A stretch of 64,000 nt of DNA from Archangium violaceum (GCF_016859125.1 NZ_CP069338.1:6697501-6761500); one strand, 5' to 3'. Positions 53,064-62,214 are shown, numbered from the stretch's first letter. Numbers and translations: made by a program. The notes: a model not told the origin generated them from the sequence alone.

Positions 53064-53160
53064 CGGAGGCCGTGAGGCGGGACTCCATCTCGTCATATTG
53101 GCGGATGACGGCGGCGCACTCGGCCCACCACGTCCGCATCTGCGGCTTCTGGGTTGTCAT
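53040..53160 (-). pseudogene. Truncated SAM-dependent methyltransferase (N-terminal fragment)
   Basis: From ATG 53160 the minus strand reads MTTQKPQMRTWWAECAAVIR, then QYDEMESRLTASVSERMLDL. This is the region just before the SAM-binding GxGxG loop in UbiE-like methyltransferases (…MLDLAxxxPGxxVLDxAxGxG). The next residues lose homology where the AAC(3) gene ends. Only about 41 codons remain. Confidence 0.45.
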
Positions 53161-53203
53161 GTCCGGACGATGGGCGAGAGAGTGAACCGTGCTGCTGGCG
53201 CCG

Positions 53204-53923
53204 TCAGGCTCCCAGGTGCTCGTGGAAGAACGCCGTGGTGGCACGCCATGATTTCCGCGCGGCGTCCTTGTCGTAGCTCTCCCGGTCCTCGCAGAAGAAA
53301 CCGTGGGTGGCCCCGGAGAACACCGACAGGGTGTATTGCTTGCCCGCCCTGCTCAATGCCTCGGCGATGCGCCCATGCTCTTCCGGCCGGATGAAGGGGT
53401 CCTCCGCGCCGTACCACAGTTGAATCGGCGCCCGCATGTCCCCCACGCGATCGAGCAGGGTCTTGCGGCCGAAGGCGTCCTCGACCGGGCCGATGCCGCC
53501 GCCATAGAACGCGGCGGCCGCCTTGAACCGCGACGCCAGCGCGGCGTTCGCGAGGAACGCATAACGCCCCCCCATGCAGAATCCGATCACCGCGACCGAG
53601 GTCCAGTCGGCTTCCTCCCGGGCCGCCAGGAAATCGAGCGCCCTCTCCGTCCGCGCCAGGACGGTGTCATCGTCCATCCGCTTCAGGTGAGCGATGGCGT
53701 TGGGCAGATCGTCGTACGCGTAGACGGCTCCGTCATAGAGGTCCGGCGTCACCGCGGCGAAGCCCGCATCGGCGAAGCGCTCGGTCAGCCGCTTGAAATG
53801 ATCGTTGAGGCCATAGGCCTCGATGTAGATCACGACGGACGGGAACTGTCCTGCCCCCTCGGGGCGTGCGTAATAACCCCGCAGTCCATCGCCCAGCTCG
53901 ACCCACTCGCCACGTACGCTCAT
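53204..53923 (-). CDS. Dienelactone hydrolase family protein
   Basis: A 239-residue alpha/beta hydrolase. The catalytic triad is Cys in IGFCMGGRYAF, Asp in YGAEDPFI and His in GATHGFFCEDRESY, all typical of dienelactone hydrolases. It hydrolyses cyclic esters such as those in aromatic catabolism; many homologues have broader esterase roles. ATG 53923 chosen from the start of homology (GEWVELGDGLRGYYARP). Monocistronic. Confidence 0.93.
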   Translation of the reverse strand: MSVRGEWVELGDGLRGYYARPEGAGQFPSVVIYIEAYGLNDHFKRLTERFADAGFAAVTPDLYDGAVYAYDDLPNAIAHLKRMDDDTVLARTERALDFLAAREEADWTSVAVIGFCMGGRYAFLANAALASRFKAAAAFYGGGIGPVEDAFGRKTLLDRVGDMRAPIQLWYGAEDPFIRPEEHGRIAEALSRAGKQYTLSVFSGATHGFFCEDRESYDKDAARKSWRATTAFFHEHLGA

Positions 53924-54065
53924 CGTCTTGCTTCCTCTTCCGGTTGATGGCTCCCATGGCAGCGCCCGCGGACCATGGCCGGTGCCAGAGGGTAGAACAA
54001 GAATGCCCGTCGCGAGGAAGGCCTCACGAGCAGGGGAGGTGCCGGACGTACGGAACACTTCATTC

Positions 54066-54482
54066 TCAGTCCTCGTCCATTATCCAAGGTGGCCCAGGTG
54101 AGGGGGTTGCAGGACCAGCCGCCCGAGTGGGAGTGGTCGCATCGGCGTTGCTGAAGAAGCGGCCCTCGGGCCCGAAGAGGTCACAGAAGCGCGCCACGAG
54201 CTCCCGGGCCCGCTCTGGCTCCAGGGACTCCGAGTCATAGGCGAGAGCCAGGTGCGGCACCCGGCCCAGCAGGGCCTCCGCTTCCACGCGCGAGAGGGGC
54301 CTCCACGAGTCGCCCAGGGGGCGGAACTCCTGTTCCTTCGCGCGCTCGTCCAGCGCCTTCAGGTCCGTCTCGTCCTCGCCCTGGGCCGCGAGGGAGAAGC
54401 GCACTTCACCGGAGGAACGCTCCGACGTCAGTGCCTCGCTCAACGGCTGGATACGGGACTCGAGCTCTTGGGGCGGGGCCAT
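54066..54482 (-). CDS. Small acidic protein, unknown
   Basis: A 138-residue acidic protein, predicted mainly helical (LGRVPHLALAYDSESLEPERARELVARFCDLF) with a Pro/Ala-rich tail ending WIMDED. No family recognised. ATG at 54482 is the likely start. It diverges from the large membrane-anchored protein and could be cytoplasmic. Confidence 0.6.
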   Translation of the reverse strand: MAPPQELESRIQPLSEALTSERSSGEVRFSLAAQGEDETDLKALDERAKEQEFRPLGDSWRPLSRVEAEALLGRVPHLALAYDSESLEPERARELVARFCDLFGPEGRFFSNADATTPTRAAGPATPSPGPPWIMDED

Positions 54483-54591
54483 GCGCCAGGAGCATACCGG
54501 GAGCGCTCGCGACTGTTGGCGCGCGGTCGAAGGGCACGGGCTGGGACGGCTGGCCTGGAGGGGGAGGTGACGGGCGGGTAGTCTTGGCGGG

Positions 54592-56472
54592 ATGCGTGGG
54601 CCCTTCCTCGTCGCGGTGTTGCTCCTCCTCGCGCCAACGGTGACCCGGGCCGACGGGGAGAGCGGCGCGCCTTCCCGGTACACGCAGGTCGACGAGGGGT
54701 ATGTCCGCATCGTGGACGTCTCGGGCCGGATGTCCCTGAGTCGGAACCACTCGCGCGGCCCGTTCAAGCCCATCTACGAGCAGGCCATCAAGGTGGACAA
54801 CCACCTGGACCTGGAGCTGTTCGATGTGAGCCTCGAGTTGGGCTACCTCACGTTGGACTCGACGACACACGTGGTGAGGCGCGAGCACTACATGCAGATC
54901 TTCAATGCGCGCGGGCCGACCACGGTGCACTTCATCTACGCGCCTCCCTTGCCGGCACTCGAAGAGAGGCCCACCGCTGCCCTGGTGCGCTACCGGGTGG
55001 CGGCGAGCCCGGCGCGGACGCAGGGCCTCACCCGGACCCTGTTGATGCTGTCCAACTCCAAGGGACGGGTGGACCTGGCCGTGGCGGCGGAAATCCTCCC
55101 CGAGCTGGGGCCGGACGCGACGCTCGTCCGCGAGGAGGTGCGCAAGTGGGTGGCCGGCGGGCCCCTCGGCATCGCCGAGGCGTTCGGCCAGGGCATCACC
55201 CCGTTGTATGCACTGCGCCTGCTGGGCCGCGTCGGGACGGGGGAGGACGTCCCCCTGCTGCTCTCCGTGCTGGAGTCCGGCCCGGACTACTCCTGGTACT
55301 GGCCCTCACTCGAAGCGCTGCGCGAGGCGCTTCCCGACCACCCGATGACGAACCTGTTCGCCTCGGGCGCGACGCTGGAGCATGTGGTGGAGGACGCGGT
55401 GAGGGACCTCCAGCCGGCGCTGGCCGTCCCGGCGCTCGTGACGGTGGCGTACCGGGAAGGCCCTCAGCGGAACGCGGCGCGGGCCTTGTTGCGCAAGTGG
55501 ACGACCGAGGAACTCGTGGACGTGCTGCGTGGGCCCGCCGCGGCGGAGACCCTCCGGGTGCTCTGCGCGAGCCGTACTCCAGACGCGCTGCCACTCGTCC
55601 TGGGGCTGGGCGTGACGCGTGTGGAGGGCGTGGATCTGAGGATGTGTCTCTCCGCGATGCCGGAGAAGGAGACGAACGTCGCGCTGGTGGGGGCACTGGG
55701 CGAGGAGCTGGGCCCGCTGGAAGATGCCGTCCTCTCCCTTCTGGTGGCTCGGAGCGGCGTGGTGCGGGCACCGCTTCGGGCCCGGGCCTCGAAGCTGGGG
55801 CTGAGGGGGGACGCCGCCGACACGGGGGCGTTGGCGCGCGCCATCCATGAGCACCTGCGCTCGGAGCGCATGGGCGCCCTCCAGGCGACGCTGGACGCCG
55901 TCGACGCCGCGGTTCGCGACGAACTGTTCGACTCCGCGCTGGCGCTCCTGGGGAAGGCCGCGAAGGAGGCGCGGGGGCGCGAGCAGCGCGCGAAACTCGC
56001 CGTGGCCCATGCCCGGTTCGCGCAGGTGGCCACCCGGGCGCGGAACCTGGACATGGTGGACAGGGCGCTCGAAGGCATCGAAGTGCCACGCTCCGGCCAC
56101 GAGCATGAGGCCGACCTGGACCCGGAGCTGACGGAGCTGGCCCGGCTCCTCCTGTCCAACTGGAGGGATCGGTATGTGGACATGCAGCTCGCGCGGATCG
56201 AGGCGCGAGTGGGGGAGGCTACCCGCCCGGAGCTCGCCCGGATCTACATGGCCAGCATCGACGGCCACCCGCGGTCGATTCGGGTGGCCTACGCGGAGCG
56301 GGCGCTCGCGCTGGAGCCGGGCAATACCGCCGCGCGGCACCTCATCGAGGAGGACGCTCGCGCGAGGGCCCGCGATGCGCACTTCCGGTCCCTTGCCATC
56401 GGTGCGGGATGGCTCCTGTTGGTGGGCCTCGTCGTGTGGTTCATCGTGTCTCGGCCTCGCGCGGCGGTGTGA
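54592..56472 (+). CDS. Secreted, C-terminally membrane-anchored helical-repeat protein
   Basis: A 626-residue protein with signal peptide (1-20), an N-terminal beta-rich domain (about 25-130), a long region of short helical repeats resembling HEAT repeats (about 180-420, e.g. LYALRLLGRVGTGEDVPLLL), TPR-like helices near 560-600, and a C-terminal membrane helix (AIGAGWLLLVGLVVWFIV). It should face the periplasm. No named family; a scaffold role is possible. Confidence 0.75.
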   Translation: MRGPFLVAVLLLLAPTVTRADGESGAPSRYTQVDEGYVRIVDVSGRMSLSRNHSRGPFKPIYEQAIKVDNHLDLELFDVSLELGYLTLDSTTHVVRREHYMQIFNARGPTTVHFIYAPPLPALEERPTAALVRYRVAASPARTQGLTRTLLMLSNSKGRVDLAVAAEILPELGPDATLVREEVRKWVAGGPLGIAEAFGQGITPLYALRLLGRVGTGEDVPLLLSVLESGPDYSWYWPSLEALREALPDHPMTNLFASGATLEHVVEDAVRDLQPALAVPALVTVAYREGPQRNAARALLRKWTTEELVDVLRGPAAAETLRVLCASRTPDALPLVLGLGVTRVEGVDLRMCLSAMPEKETNVALVGALGEELGPLEDAVLSLLVARSGVVRAPLRARASKLGLRGDAADTGALARAIHEHLRSERMGALQATLDAVDAAVRDELFDSALALLGKAAKEARGREQRAKLAVAHARFAQVATRARNLDMVDRALEGIEVPRSGHEHEADLDPELTELARLLLSNWRDRYVDMQLARIEARVGEATRPELARIYMASIDGHPRSIRVAYAERALALEPGNTAARHLIEEDARARARDAHFRSLAIGAGWLLLVGLVVWFIVSRPRAAV

Positions 56473-56510
56473 GGGCTCGGGAGGACCGGGCCCGCTTCGC
56501 CCAACGGGAG

Positions 56511-57261
56511 TCACTCGCGACGGGCTCGCCCAATCGCTTGCTCCACTCCCCCTGGTGAGCTCCCCGAGGGACTCACTCCGCCACGGTGATAGGCGGATAC
56601 CGTGGACGCCAGCATCTGGGCGAAGAGCGGCTCCTCGCGCGTCTCCGCCGCGAGCCCGAGTACCACATCCGCGACCGCGGCCGCGTCGTCCCAGCCCAGG
56701 GGGTGGACTCGGAGCCGGGCGGCCGGGGGCCACAGCGACAGGTCCGAGGCGAGCACGCTCGAAGCCAGTCCCGTCGCGCGTCACCGACACCAGGGCCTTG
56801 ACGGCATCTCGCCACCCGGCGCGGACGGAGCGGTCCTGGAGGTACGCCGCCGTGCTCCGGGCCACCTGCTCCTCGAAGCCCGGGGCCCACGCGGTCAGCG
56901 CCTGAATGGCGTTGCGTCGCACGTCCACCTCCGGGTGCCTGGCCAGTTGGAGGACGATTCCGGCATAGCGGGGGCGGAGTCGGGCGGGGAGCAACTCGGG
57001 GTGCTGGTCGAGGATGCTCCCGGCCACGTACTCGTCCGGGCTCCGGGCCAGGGTCTCCACCATCTCCCAGGCGAAGTCCGACGTCTCCATCAGCTTGCGC
57101 GCGGCGTGATCCACGGTGATCCGCACATCGGGGCGTCGGGAAATGCTCCCGCACACGCGCCGGAAGGTTACGAGCTGGCCTCCTGGTGTCTCACCCAAGG
57201 CGTTCTTCACGAGGACCCGGGCCGCTTGTTGGAGGGGTTCGGGAAGGAGGCCCTCCGTCAT
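56511..57261 (-). pseudogene. HEAT-like helical protein, frameshifted
   Basis: From ATG 57261 the frame gives about 165 residues of helical repeats (FAWEMVETLARSPDEYVAGS, QLARHPEVDVRRNAIQALTA, AGWRDAVKALVSVTRDG). A shift near 56780, in a short G run, is needed to continue into LASSVLASDLSLWPPAARLR and ADVVLGLAAETREEPLFAQM down to the stop at 56511. Restored length is about 250 residues. It resembles HEAT-type proteins and may be related to the gene it faces (54592). Real break or base-call error cannot be told. Confidence 0.55.
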
Positions 57262-57530
57262 GGGCTGCGACTCCGGTGGGTGATTGCTTCCGTGCTCGCG
57301 CAGCCCCACGGGGTGCGCCGAGGTTGCATGCCTGGGGCGCGCCGCCGGGTTTGCCCGTTCCGGAGCGTTTCGCTTCCTGGCTGTCCCGCTGCTTGGAGAA
57401 ACTCGACCTGGCGCAGGCGCAACCCTGTCGGTTCCGCGGGGCGGGAGAGATGGCCGGAGGCGCGTCACGGCCTTCCCTGGGGCTTCGAAGATACGGTGTC
57501 ACGGACTGCCTCGTCCTCCCTCGTGCGGCC

Positions 57531-58169
57531 ATGCGGAGCATGTGCTCCATATGGATGGGGCGCTACGCGGGAAGCCTGGTCATGGAGGGGCTGGGTCGCC
57601 CCGGTGGTGTCAGCTCCGCTGAGGACGTCGTCTGGTATTGCGACCTGCGCTCCTACACCGAGCATGGTCAGGTGCTGTCTCCGGAAGGCATGGTGGCGCT
57701 TCTGAACGACTATCTGGCCTGCGTTGGGGGCGCCATCGAGGCCCATGGAGGAGAAATCATCCGTTTCCTGGGAGACGCGGTGCTGGCCACCTTCCGCGCG
57801 AGCCAGCATCAAGAGGGACTGACGGGAGCCTGTGGGGCCGCCGTCCTGGCGGCTCGGGATGCCATGGCGTGTGTCGACGGGCTCAATGAGACAAGACGTG
57901 AGAGGGGATTGAGGCCCATCCGGTTCGACATCGCGCTGAGTGTTGGTGAGCTGTGCTATGGGGCACTGGGGACACCCGCACGACTTGATTTCACCGCGGT
58001 CGGGTTGGCCGTCAATCTGGCTGGGCGCATCGAGTCGCTCTGCGAACAACTGGGCGAGCCGGTTCTGGTCTCCAATTCCTTCGCGCAGGCATGCCAGATG
58101 CGGCTGCGACCGCTGGGCGCATTCAACGTCAAGGGATTCCCGGAGCCGCAAGCCGTCCATGGCCTGTAG
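57531..58169 (+). CDS. Class III adenylate/guanylate cyclase domain protein, possibly N-terminally truncated
   Basis: A 212-residue nucleotidyl cyclase. Metal-binding Asp residues lie in VVWYCDLRSYTE and FLGDAVLATF; the transition-state Asn and Arg are in NLAGRIESL. The base-selecting Lys is replaced by Arg (GGEIIRFLGD). Homologues of this type usually have about 180 more residues before the cyclase domain; upstream codons here (57186-57530) do not look like that domain, so the front is missing or fused out of frame. Start ATG 57531 is the first with recognisable sequence after it. Activity is plausible but uncertain. Confidence 0.7.
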   Translation: MRSMCSIWMGRYAGSLVMEGLGRPGGVSSAEDVVWYCDLRSYTEHGQVLSPEGMVALLNDYLACVGGAIEAHGGEIIRFLGDAVLATFRASQHQEGLTGACGAAVLAARDAMACVDGLNETRRERGLRPIRFDIALSVGELCYGALGTPARLDFTAVGLAVNLAGRIESLCEQLGEPVLVSNSFAQACQMRLRPLGAFNVKGFPEPQAVHGL

Positions 58170-58178
58170 GGCTCGGGT

Positions 58179-59345
58179 GTGAGAAGAATGCCGGTGATGG
58201 AGCACACAATCTCGCTTGCCCTCTTGCGGCACTATTCCTTCGCGCGACAGCACGTCACCCCCGGGGCCCAGGCCCCGGAGATAGGGCAGGTTGCACAGAC
58301 ATTGGTGGGGGTCCACTCCGCGCGCCTCCAGACTCCGTTCGTGGCACTGCACAACAGGGTCGTCGACTTCTCGGTCCCGCGGCTCCGCCATGAGCTCCAT
58401 GTGGCGCGCCGCTTCATCAAGCTGCGCTGCATGCGCAAGACGCTCCACACGGTGCCGCTGGCCCTTGCCCCTGTCGTGCATCAGGCGACCCTGGGGTTCC
58501 GCGTGGCGGAGTGCGACCGGCTCTATCGAAAGCTTGGGCTATCGCCAGGACAGATTCGCCGGTTGCAAGACGCGGTCATGCTCGCGGTGCAGGGGCGGGA
58601 GCGTTCCTCACGAGAGATCGAGATTTTCGTACGAGGTCGCTGCCGTCTGGAAAAGGACGTGCTGACTGCCGCGGTGCGTGCGTCCATCAAGGAACTCTGG
58701 GAGCGCGGACGCCTCTGCTACCTCAACCAGAGTGAGCACTGGGGCCAGGAGGAGCGCTACTACGCGGACACCGGACAACACTACGCGGGACTTTCCCTGG
58801 ACTCGATCGAGCCCGAGGAAGCGCAGCGGCAACTCGTCCGCTTCTACATCGATGGTTACGGGCCTGCACTGGAAGAGGACCTTTGCTGGTGGTCGGGGTT
58901 GAGTCAGGGGGTCATCCGGCGGTGTATCGCGCACCTCGGATCGGACGCGGTCCGGGTCCGTGTGGATGGCCTGGAGGGTTCGTTCCTGATGAGTCGACGT
59001 GGGCGAGAAGCCATGCTCGATTCCTCGCTCCCGCGGGAACCCTGGGTGAGGCTGCTCGCCTACGAGGATCCCAGCCTCAAGGGTTATGCCGCGAGCAGGG
59101 CGCGGTATGTCGACGTGCGTCACTATTCGAGGCTCTTCAATGCCATTGGCGAAGCGCGTGCGAGTATCGTGGCCGATGGGGAAGTGGTCGGCTGCTGGAC
59201 CTGGGACAAGAAGCGTCAGGACGTGGTTCTCGAGTGCTTCAACCCGCTGAAAGGCGAGCTGCCCATGCTCCTGGTCATCGCGAGGGAGCGTCTGGCGCAA
59301 TGTCTTCGCGGCGGACCGGTCCAGCGTGTCGCGCACCCTGTTTGA
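58179..59345 (+). CDS. Winged-helix DNA-binding protein, AlkZ-like (HTH_42)
   Basis: Up to 388 residues of the HTH_42 (DUF1006) family, whose founding member AlkZ is a DNA glycosylase that unhooks azinomycin crosslinks. Seen here: HSARLQTPFVALHNRV in the catalytic-loop region and GYGPALEEDLCWWSGLSQGV, the family's GPxxxxDxxWWxGL. The strict QxQ catalytic motif of AlkZ is not clear. It probably acts in repair of bulky or crosslinked DNA. Three starts are possible (GTG 58179, ATG 58188, ATG 58197). It follows the cyclase gene by 9 bases. Confidence 0.75.
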   Translation: MRRMPVMEHTISLALLRHYSFARQHVTPGAQAPEIGQVAQTLVGVHSARLQTPFVALHNRVVDFSVPRLRHELHVARRFIKLRCMRKTLHTVPLALAPVVHQATLGFRVAECDRLYRKLGLSPGQIRRLQDAVMLAVQGRERSSREIEIFVRGRCRLEKDVLTAAVRASIKELWERGRLCYLNQSEHWGQEERYYADTGQHYAGLSLDSIEPEEAQRQLVRFYIDGYGPALEEDLCWWSGLSQGVIRRCIAHLGSDAVRVRVDGLEGSFLMSRRGREAMLDSSLPREPWVRLLAYEDPSLKGYAASRARYVDVRHYSRLFNAIGEARASIVADGEVVGCWTWDKKRQDVVLECFNPLKGELPMLLVIARERLAQCLRGGPVQRVAHPV

Positions 59346-59426
59346 TCACGAAAGATTCTCTGGGAGGAGTCTGTGCCCGGTGAGGTAGGAGCAGTCAGAT
59401 CGCGAGTTCGCCCATAGGAGAGAGCC

Positions 59427-59708
59427 ATGTACACTCGGGTCACGTTTGGTGGCTATGAGAGCAAGGCGGATGCGGACGAGGCGATGTCCTTGTTGAAGGA
59501 GTCCCTGCTGCCGAAGCACCGCGCGGTCGCCGGGGCGAAGGACATGTACGCTCTGCGCACGGGGGAAACCAGTTCGATGGTGGTCGCCATCTATGACTCG
59601 CAGGAGTCCGCCGAACGGGCCAACAGCCTGCGGGGTGAGTCCATCGAACGGATGAGGCGCTACCAGACGGATCATCCCCGCATCATCGATGGGGCCTCGC
59701 ACCTGTAG
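59427..59708 (+). CDS. Small dimeric alpha-beta barrel-like protein
   Basis: A 93-residue protein with a ferredoxin-like pattern (MYTRVTFGGYESKADADEAM, then MVVAIYDSQESAERANSL), as in ABM/EthD-like small proteins. ATG is preceded by AGGAGAG at 5 bases. Single gene with its own terminator. Substrate unknown. Confidence 0.65.
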   Translation: MYTRVTFGGYESKADADEAMSLLKESLLPKHRAVAGAKDMYALRTGETSSMVVAIYDSQESAERANSLRGESIERMRRYQTDHPRIIDGASHL

Positions 59709-59783
59709 CAGACGTTGAGGGGGAGCGACAACTACACCTCCCCATCCTGAGTGACGGCAGCCGTCGGTGGAAACGAAGAACCA

Positions 59784-59821
59784 GGCTCCGGGCGCCAACA
59801 TGCGACCCGGGGTTTTCTTTT
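59784..59821 (+). terminator. Rho-independent terminator
   Basis: CTCCGGGCGC pairs with GCGaCCCGGGG (one bulge, one G-T pair), followed by TTTTCTTTT. It ends the small gene at 59427-59708 and lies just before the end of the convergent gene. Confidence 0.75.
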
Positions 59822-59831
59822 GAATCCGTCG

Positions 59832-60851
59832 TCACTCCTTCGCGAGGCCTTCGAGCACCCTGGACCAGTGCTCGCGCATCGCCTCGCGGGCCTTCGCGTC
59901 CGGCAGCTTCTCCATGTGCACGTGGAAGGAGACGCCTCGCGCCTTCGGCATCAGCGTGAGCTGTAGCGTCGCGGGTTTCTTCCAGCCGTCTGGCTGCCAG
60001 GTCATGCGGATGCGCTGCCCGGGCTTCACCACCCGGACCTCGCCGCGTACGCCGGGTGCTCCACGGCGCTTGGGAACCTCATAACCCGCCCCCGGCTCGA
60101 GAGTCAGCTTCGCGCCGGCACCGAGCCATCGCTCCGCTTGTGTTGCAACCCGCTCCCACATCTCATGGGCACTCATTGGCAGCGTGCGCACCACGCCCAC
60201 CTGGAAGCCCGCGGCCGCCGTCTCGCCCACGACCCGCTTGCCGCGGGCCTGCTCGTACGCCACGGCAATGGACTGCCGCCACCACGTGGACTCCACCTCT
60301 CGGGCCAGGTAGGCGACGAGCTGCTTGTGGTTCAGCTCGCCTGCCCCTGCCGCGTCCAGCACGCGTGTCCACCCCTTCCAGTCCCGCCCGGTCGCCTCCT
60401 TCACGGCGCTGTCGGTCACGCGGTCGGTGACGAGCGCCTTCTTCGCGTTCGCCTTCTTCTTCGTGGCCGAGGGCTTCTTCCCGCTCGAGGCAATCTCCGC
60501 GAGCCGTGCCTGCACCAGCATCTTCACCAGCTTCGCCGGGAGCGGCTTGTCGGGCGGGAAGGTCACGCCGCTCTTCGACGTGGCGTAGCCGTCCAGCTGC
60601 GCCTTCAGCGCCGGCACCACGCTGCCGCTGAAGGGATAGTAGCCGCAGTGGGTCTTGAAGAAGGCGAAGCCGGCCACGGCGTTCCCGTCGACCTTGAAGG
60701 TGGGCATCCGGTAGCTGATGGTCTCGACCGCCCCCGGGAGCAGCTTGCGGAGCTGCATGTGCAGCGCCCCCAGCGTCTTCTTCGCCGCCGGGTCCTCCAG
60801 TCCCGCCAGGTATGCGTCGATGGGCGTCAGCCCTCTCTGTTTCGTCGCCAT
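59832..60851 (-). CDS. DUF1801 / AHSA1 (SRPBCC) fusion protein
   Basis: A 339-residue two-domain protein. Residues 1-120 are a DUF1801 (YdhG-like) domain: ISYRMPTFKVDGNAVAGFAF, GYYPFSGSV, FPPDKPLPAKLVKML. An Ala/Lys-rich linker and a helical segment follow. Residues about 215-335 form an AHSA1-type SRPBCC domain that could bind hydrophobic ligands (VVKPGQRIRMTWQPDGWKKP). ATG 60851 is set by the domain start. Function unknown; such fusions occur in soil bacteria. Confidence 0.82.
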   Translation of the reverse strand: MATKQRGLTPIDAYLAGLEDPAAKKTLGALHMQLRKLLPGAVETISYRMPTFKVDGNAVAGFAFFKTHCGYYPFSGSVVPALKAQLDGYATSKSGVTFPPDKPLPAKLVKMLVQARLAEIASSGKKPSATKKKANAKKALVTDRVTDSAVKEATGRDWKGWTRVLDAAGAGELNHKQLVAYLAREVESTWWRQSIAVAYEQARGKRVVGETAAAGFQVGVVRTLPMSAHEMWERVATQAERWLGAGAKLTLEPGAGYEVPKRRGAPGVRGEVRVVKPGQRIRMTWQPDGWKKPATLQLTLMPKARGVSFHVHMEKLPDAKAREAMREHWSRVLEGLAKE

Positions 60852-60921
60852 GGTCTTCGGGCTCCTGTGGTGTTTTCGGAATGCGGTACGTATCCGCGCT
60901 CCGGCGCCCGCGGACATTACC

Positions 60922-61170
60922 GTGAGAAGACCCAGAAGGGGCTGGCTCGGCTGGGCGTTACAGGGGTTCGCGGCGCAGTTGCACTCGGATGGGAACACGC
61001 AGGTGCCTTTCGACGTGCCCAAGCGTCTGGGCCAGGCGCGACGAGCCCTCATCGACCAGCGTGCTCCTTCCTGGCGCTCCTATCTGGCGTGGTTCGAGAT
61101 CTATCTGGCTCTCGGCGCGAACCCGCCAGCGGAGGTCCGGGACGCACTGCTGCTGCCCGCACAGCCCTGA
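60922..61170 (+). CDS. Short protein, perhaps a truncated gene
   Basis: An 82-residue frame starting at GTG; it reads LHSDGNTQVPFDVPKRLGQA and SWRSYLAWFEIYLALGANPP, which has a coding look. No ribosome site is clear. It may be the end of a larger lost gene. Family not recognised. Confidence 0.4.
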   Translation: MRRPRRGWLGWALQGFAAQLHSDGNTQVPFDVPKRLGQARRALIDQRAPSWRSYLAWFEIYLALGANPPAEVRDALLLPAQP

Positions 61171-61183
61171 TCGAAGGTCGAGC

Positions 61184-62106
61184 CTACGCCCCGAGAAAGG
61201 CACGCAACTCCTGGAGCACGGCCTCGGGCTCCTCCTCGTGAGGCCAGTGGCCGGCGTCCACGAGCTTCACCACCCGGGCCTCGGGCAGGGCCTGCTTCCA
61301 GCGCTCGAGCATGGGAGGCTGGAAGGCGGTGTCCCGCAGGCCCCAGAGGATGAGCGCGGGCTTCCCCTGGAGTCGCTGCCGGCGCTCCCATTGGTCGGCG
61401 TAAAAGGCGCTCGAGCCCGTGAGCGCGCGCGCCAACGCCCAGAGCACCTGGTCACGCGCGTGTTTGTCCTGAAAGGGCGCGAGGTATTGGCGGTGGATGC
61501 TCGGGGTGAGCTTGCGCCGATCGCCGTAGGCCGAAGGCATCAGCAATCTCAGTGAGAAGTTGAGCTGGCGGTAGAGGAAGCGCCCCAGCGCGCCGCTCAC
61601 CAGCCGTGCCCGGCGCACCATGTCCGGCTCCTGCTCGAAGCTCCACATCCACGAGTTGAGGATGACCAGCCGACGCACCCGCTCGGGATGCTCGAGGGCG
61701 AGCGGCAGCGCGATGGGACCGCCATGGTCATGCACGACCAGGGTGTGAAGTCCTCGAGCCCCAGCCTGTCCACGAAGGCCGCCAGCGCCCGGGCGTGGGC
61801 TTCGGGGCTGTAGTCGAAGTGCTCGGGCCGCTCGGAGAGCCCGAACCCCAGCAGGTCCGGGGCAATGCACCGGTGTGTCGCGGAGAGCGCCTGGATCAGG
61901 TGCCGCCACTCGAAGGACCAGGTGGGGGTGCCGTGAACGAACAGCACCGTGGGGCCGCGTCCCTCGTCCACGTAGTGCATGCGGCCCTGTGGGAGCTCCA
62001 GGTACCGGTGGTCGAACGGATAGCTCCCGGTGTCCAGCCACGAGGGGACGGACCGCGGAGCGAGCGTCTTCGAGGACGTGGGGGAAGAGACGGTCAGGGC
62101 CTGCAT
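61184..62106 (-). pseudogene. Haloalkane-dehalogenase-like alpha/beta hydrolase, frameshifted
   Basis: From ATG 62106: HYVDEGRGPTVLFVHGTPTW (oxyanion region HGTP) and APDLLGFGLSERPEHFDYSP. A two-base (AC) duplication near 61747 breaks the frame. The other frame continues TLVVHDHGGPIALPLALEHP, with the nucleophile Asp in HDHGG, and ends LWGLRDTAFQPPMLERWKQA and AGHWPHEEEPE (acid and His). An Asp nucleophile marks the haloalkane dehalogenase/epoxide hydrolase group. Restored length is about 307 residues. It diverges from a MarR gene across a perfect palindrome. Confidence 0.65.
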
Positions 62107-62176
62107 GGTGCACCCCCAGCGAAAAGCGGAGGATGAGGAGCGCCTCCACTCCTTGAATAGTAAAGCCCGCTTGTCT

Positions 62177-62202
62177 AATTGGTCAAGTGGACTTGACCAA
62201 TT
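62177..62202. promoter_or_regulatory. Perfect palindromic MarR operator
   Basis: AATTGGTCAAG (62177-62187) and CTTGACCAATT (62192-62202) are perfect inverted repeats with a 4-base spacer TGGA. The site lies between the divergent hydrolase and MarR genes, 12 bases before the MarR ATG, as expected for autorepression and control of the hydrolase. Confidence 0.78.
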
Positions 62203-62214
62203 GTCTCGGGGAGA

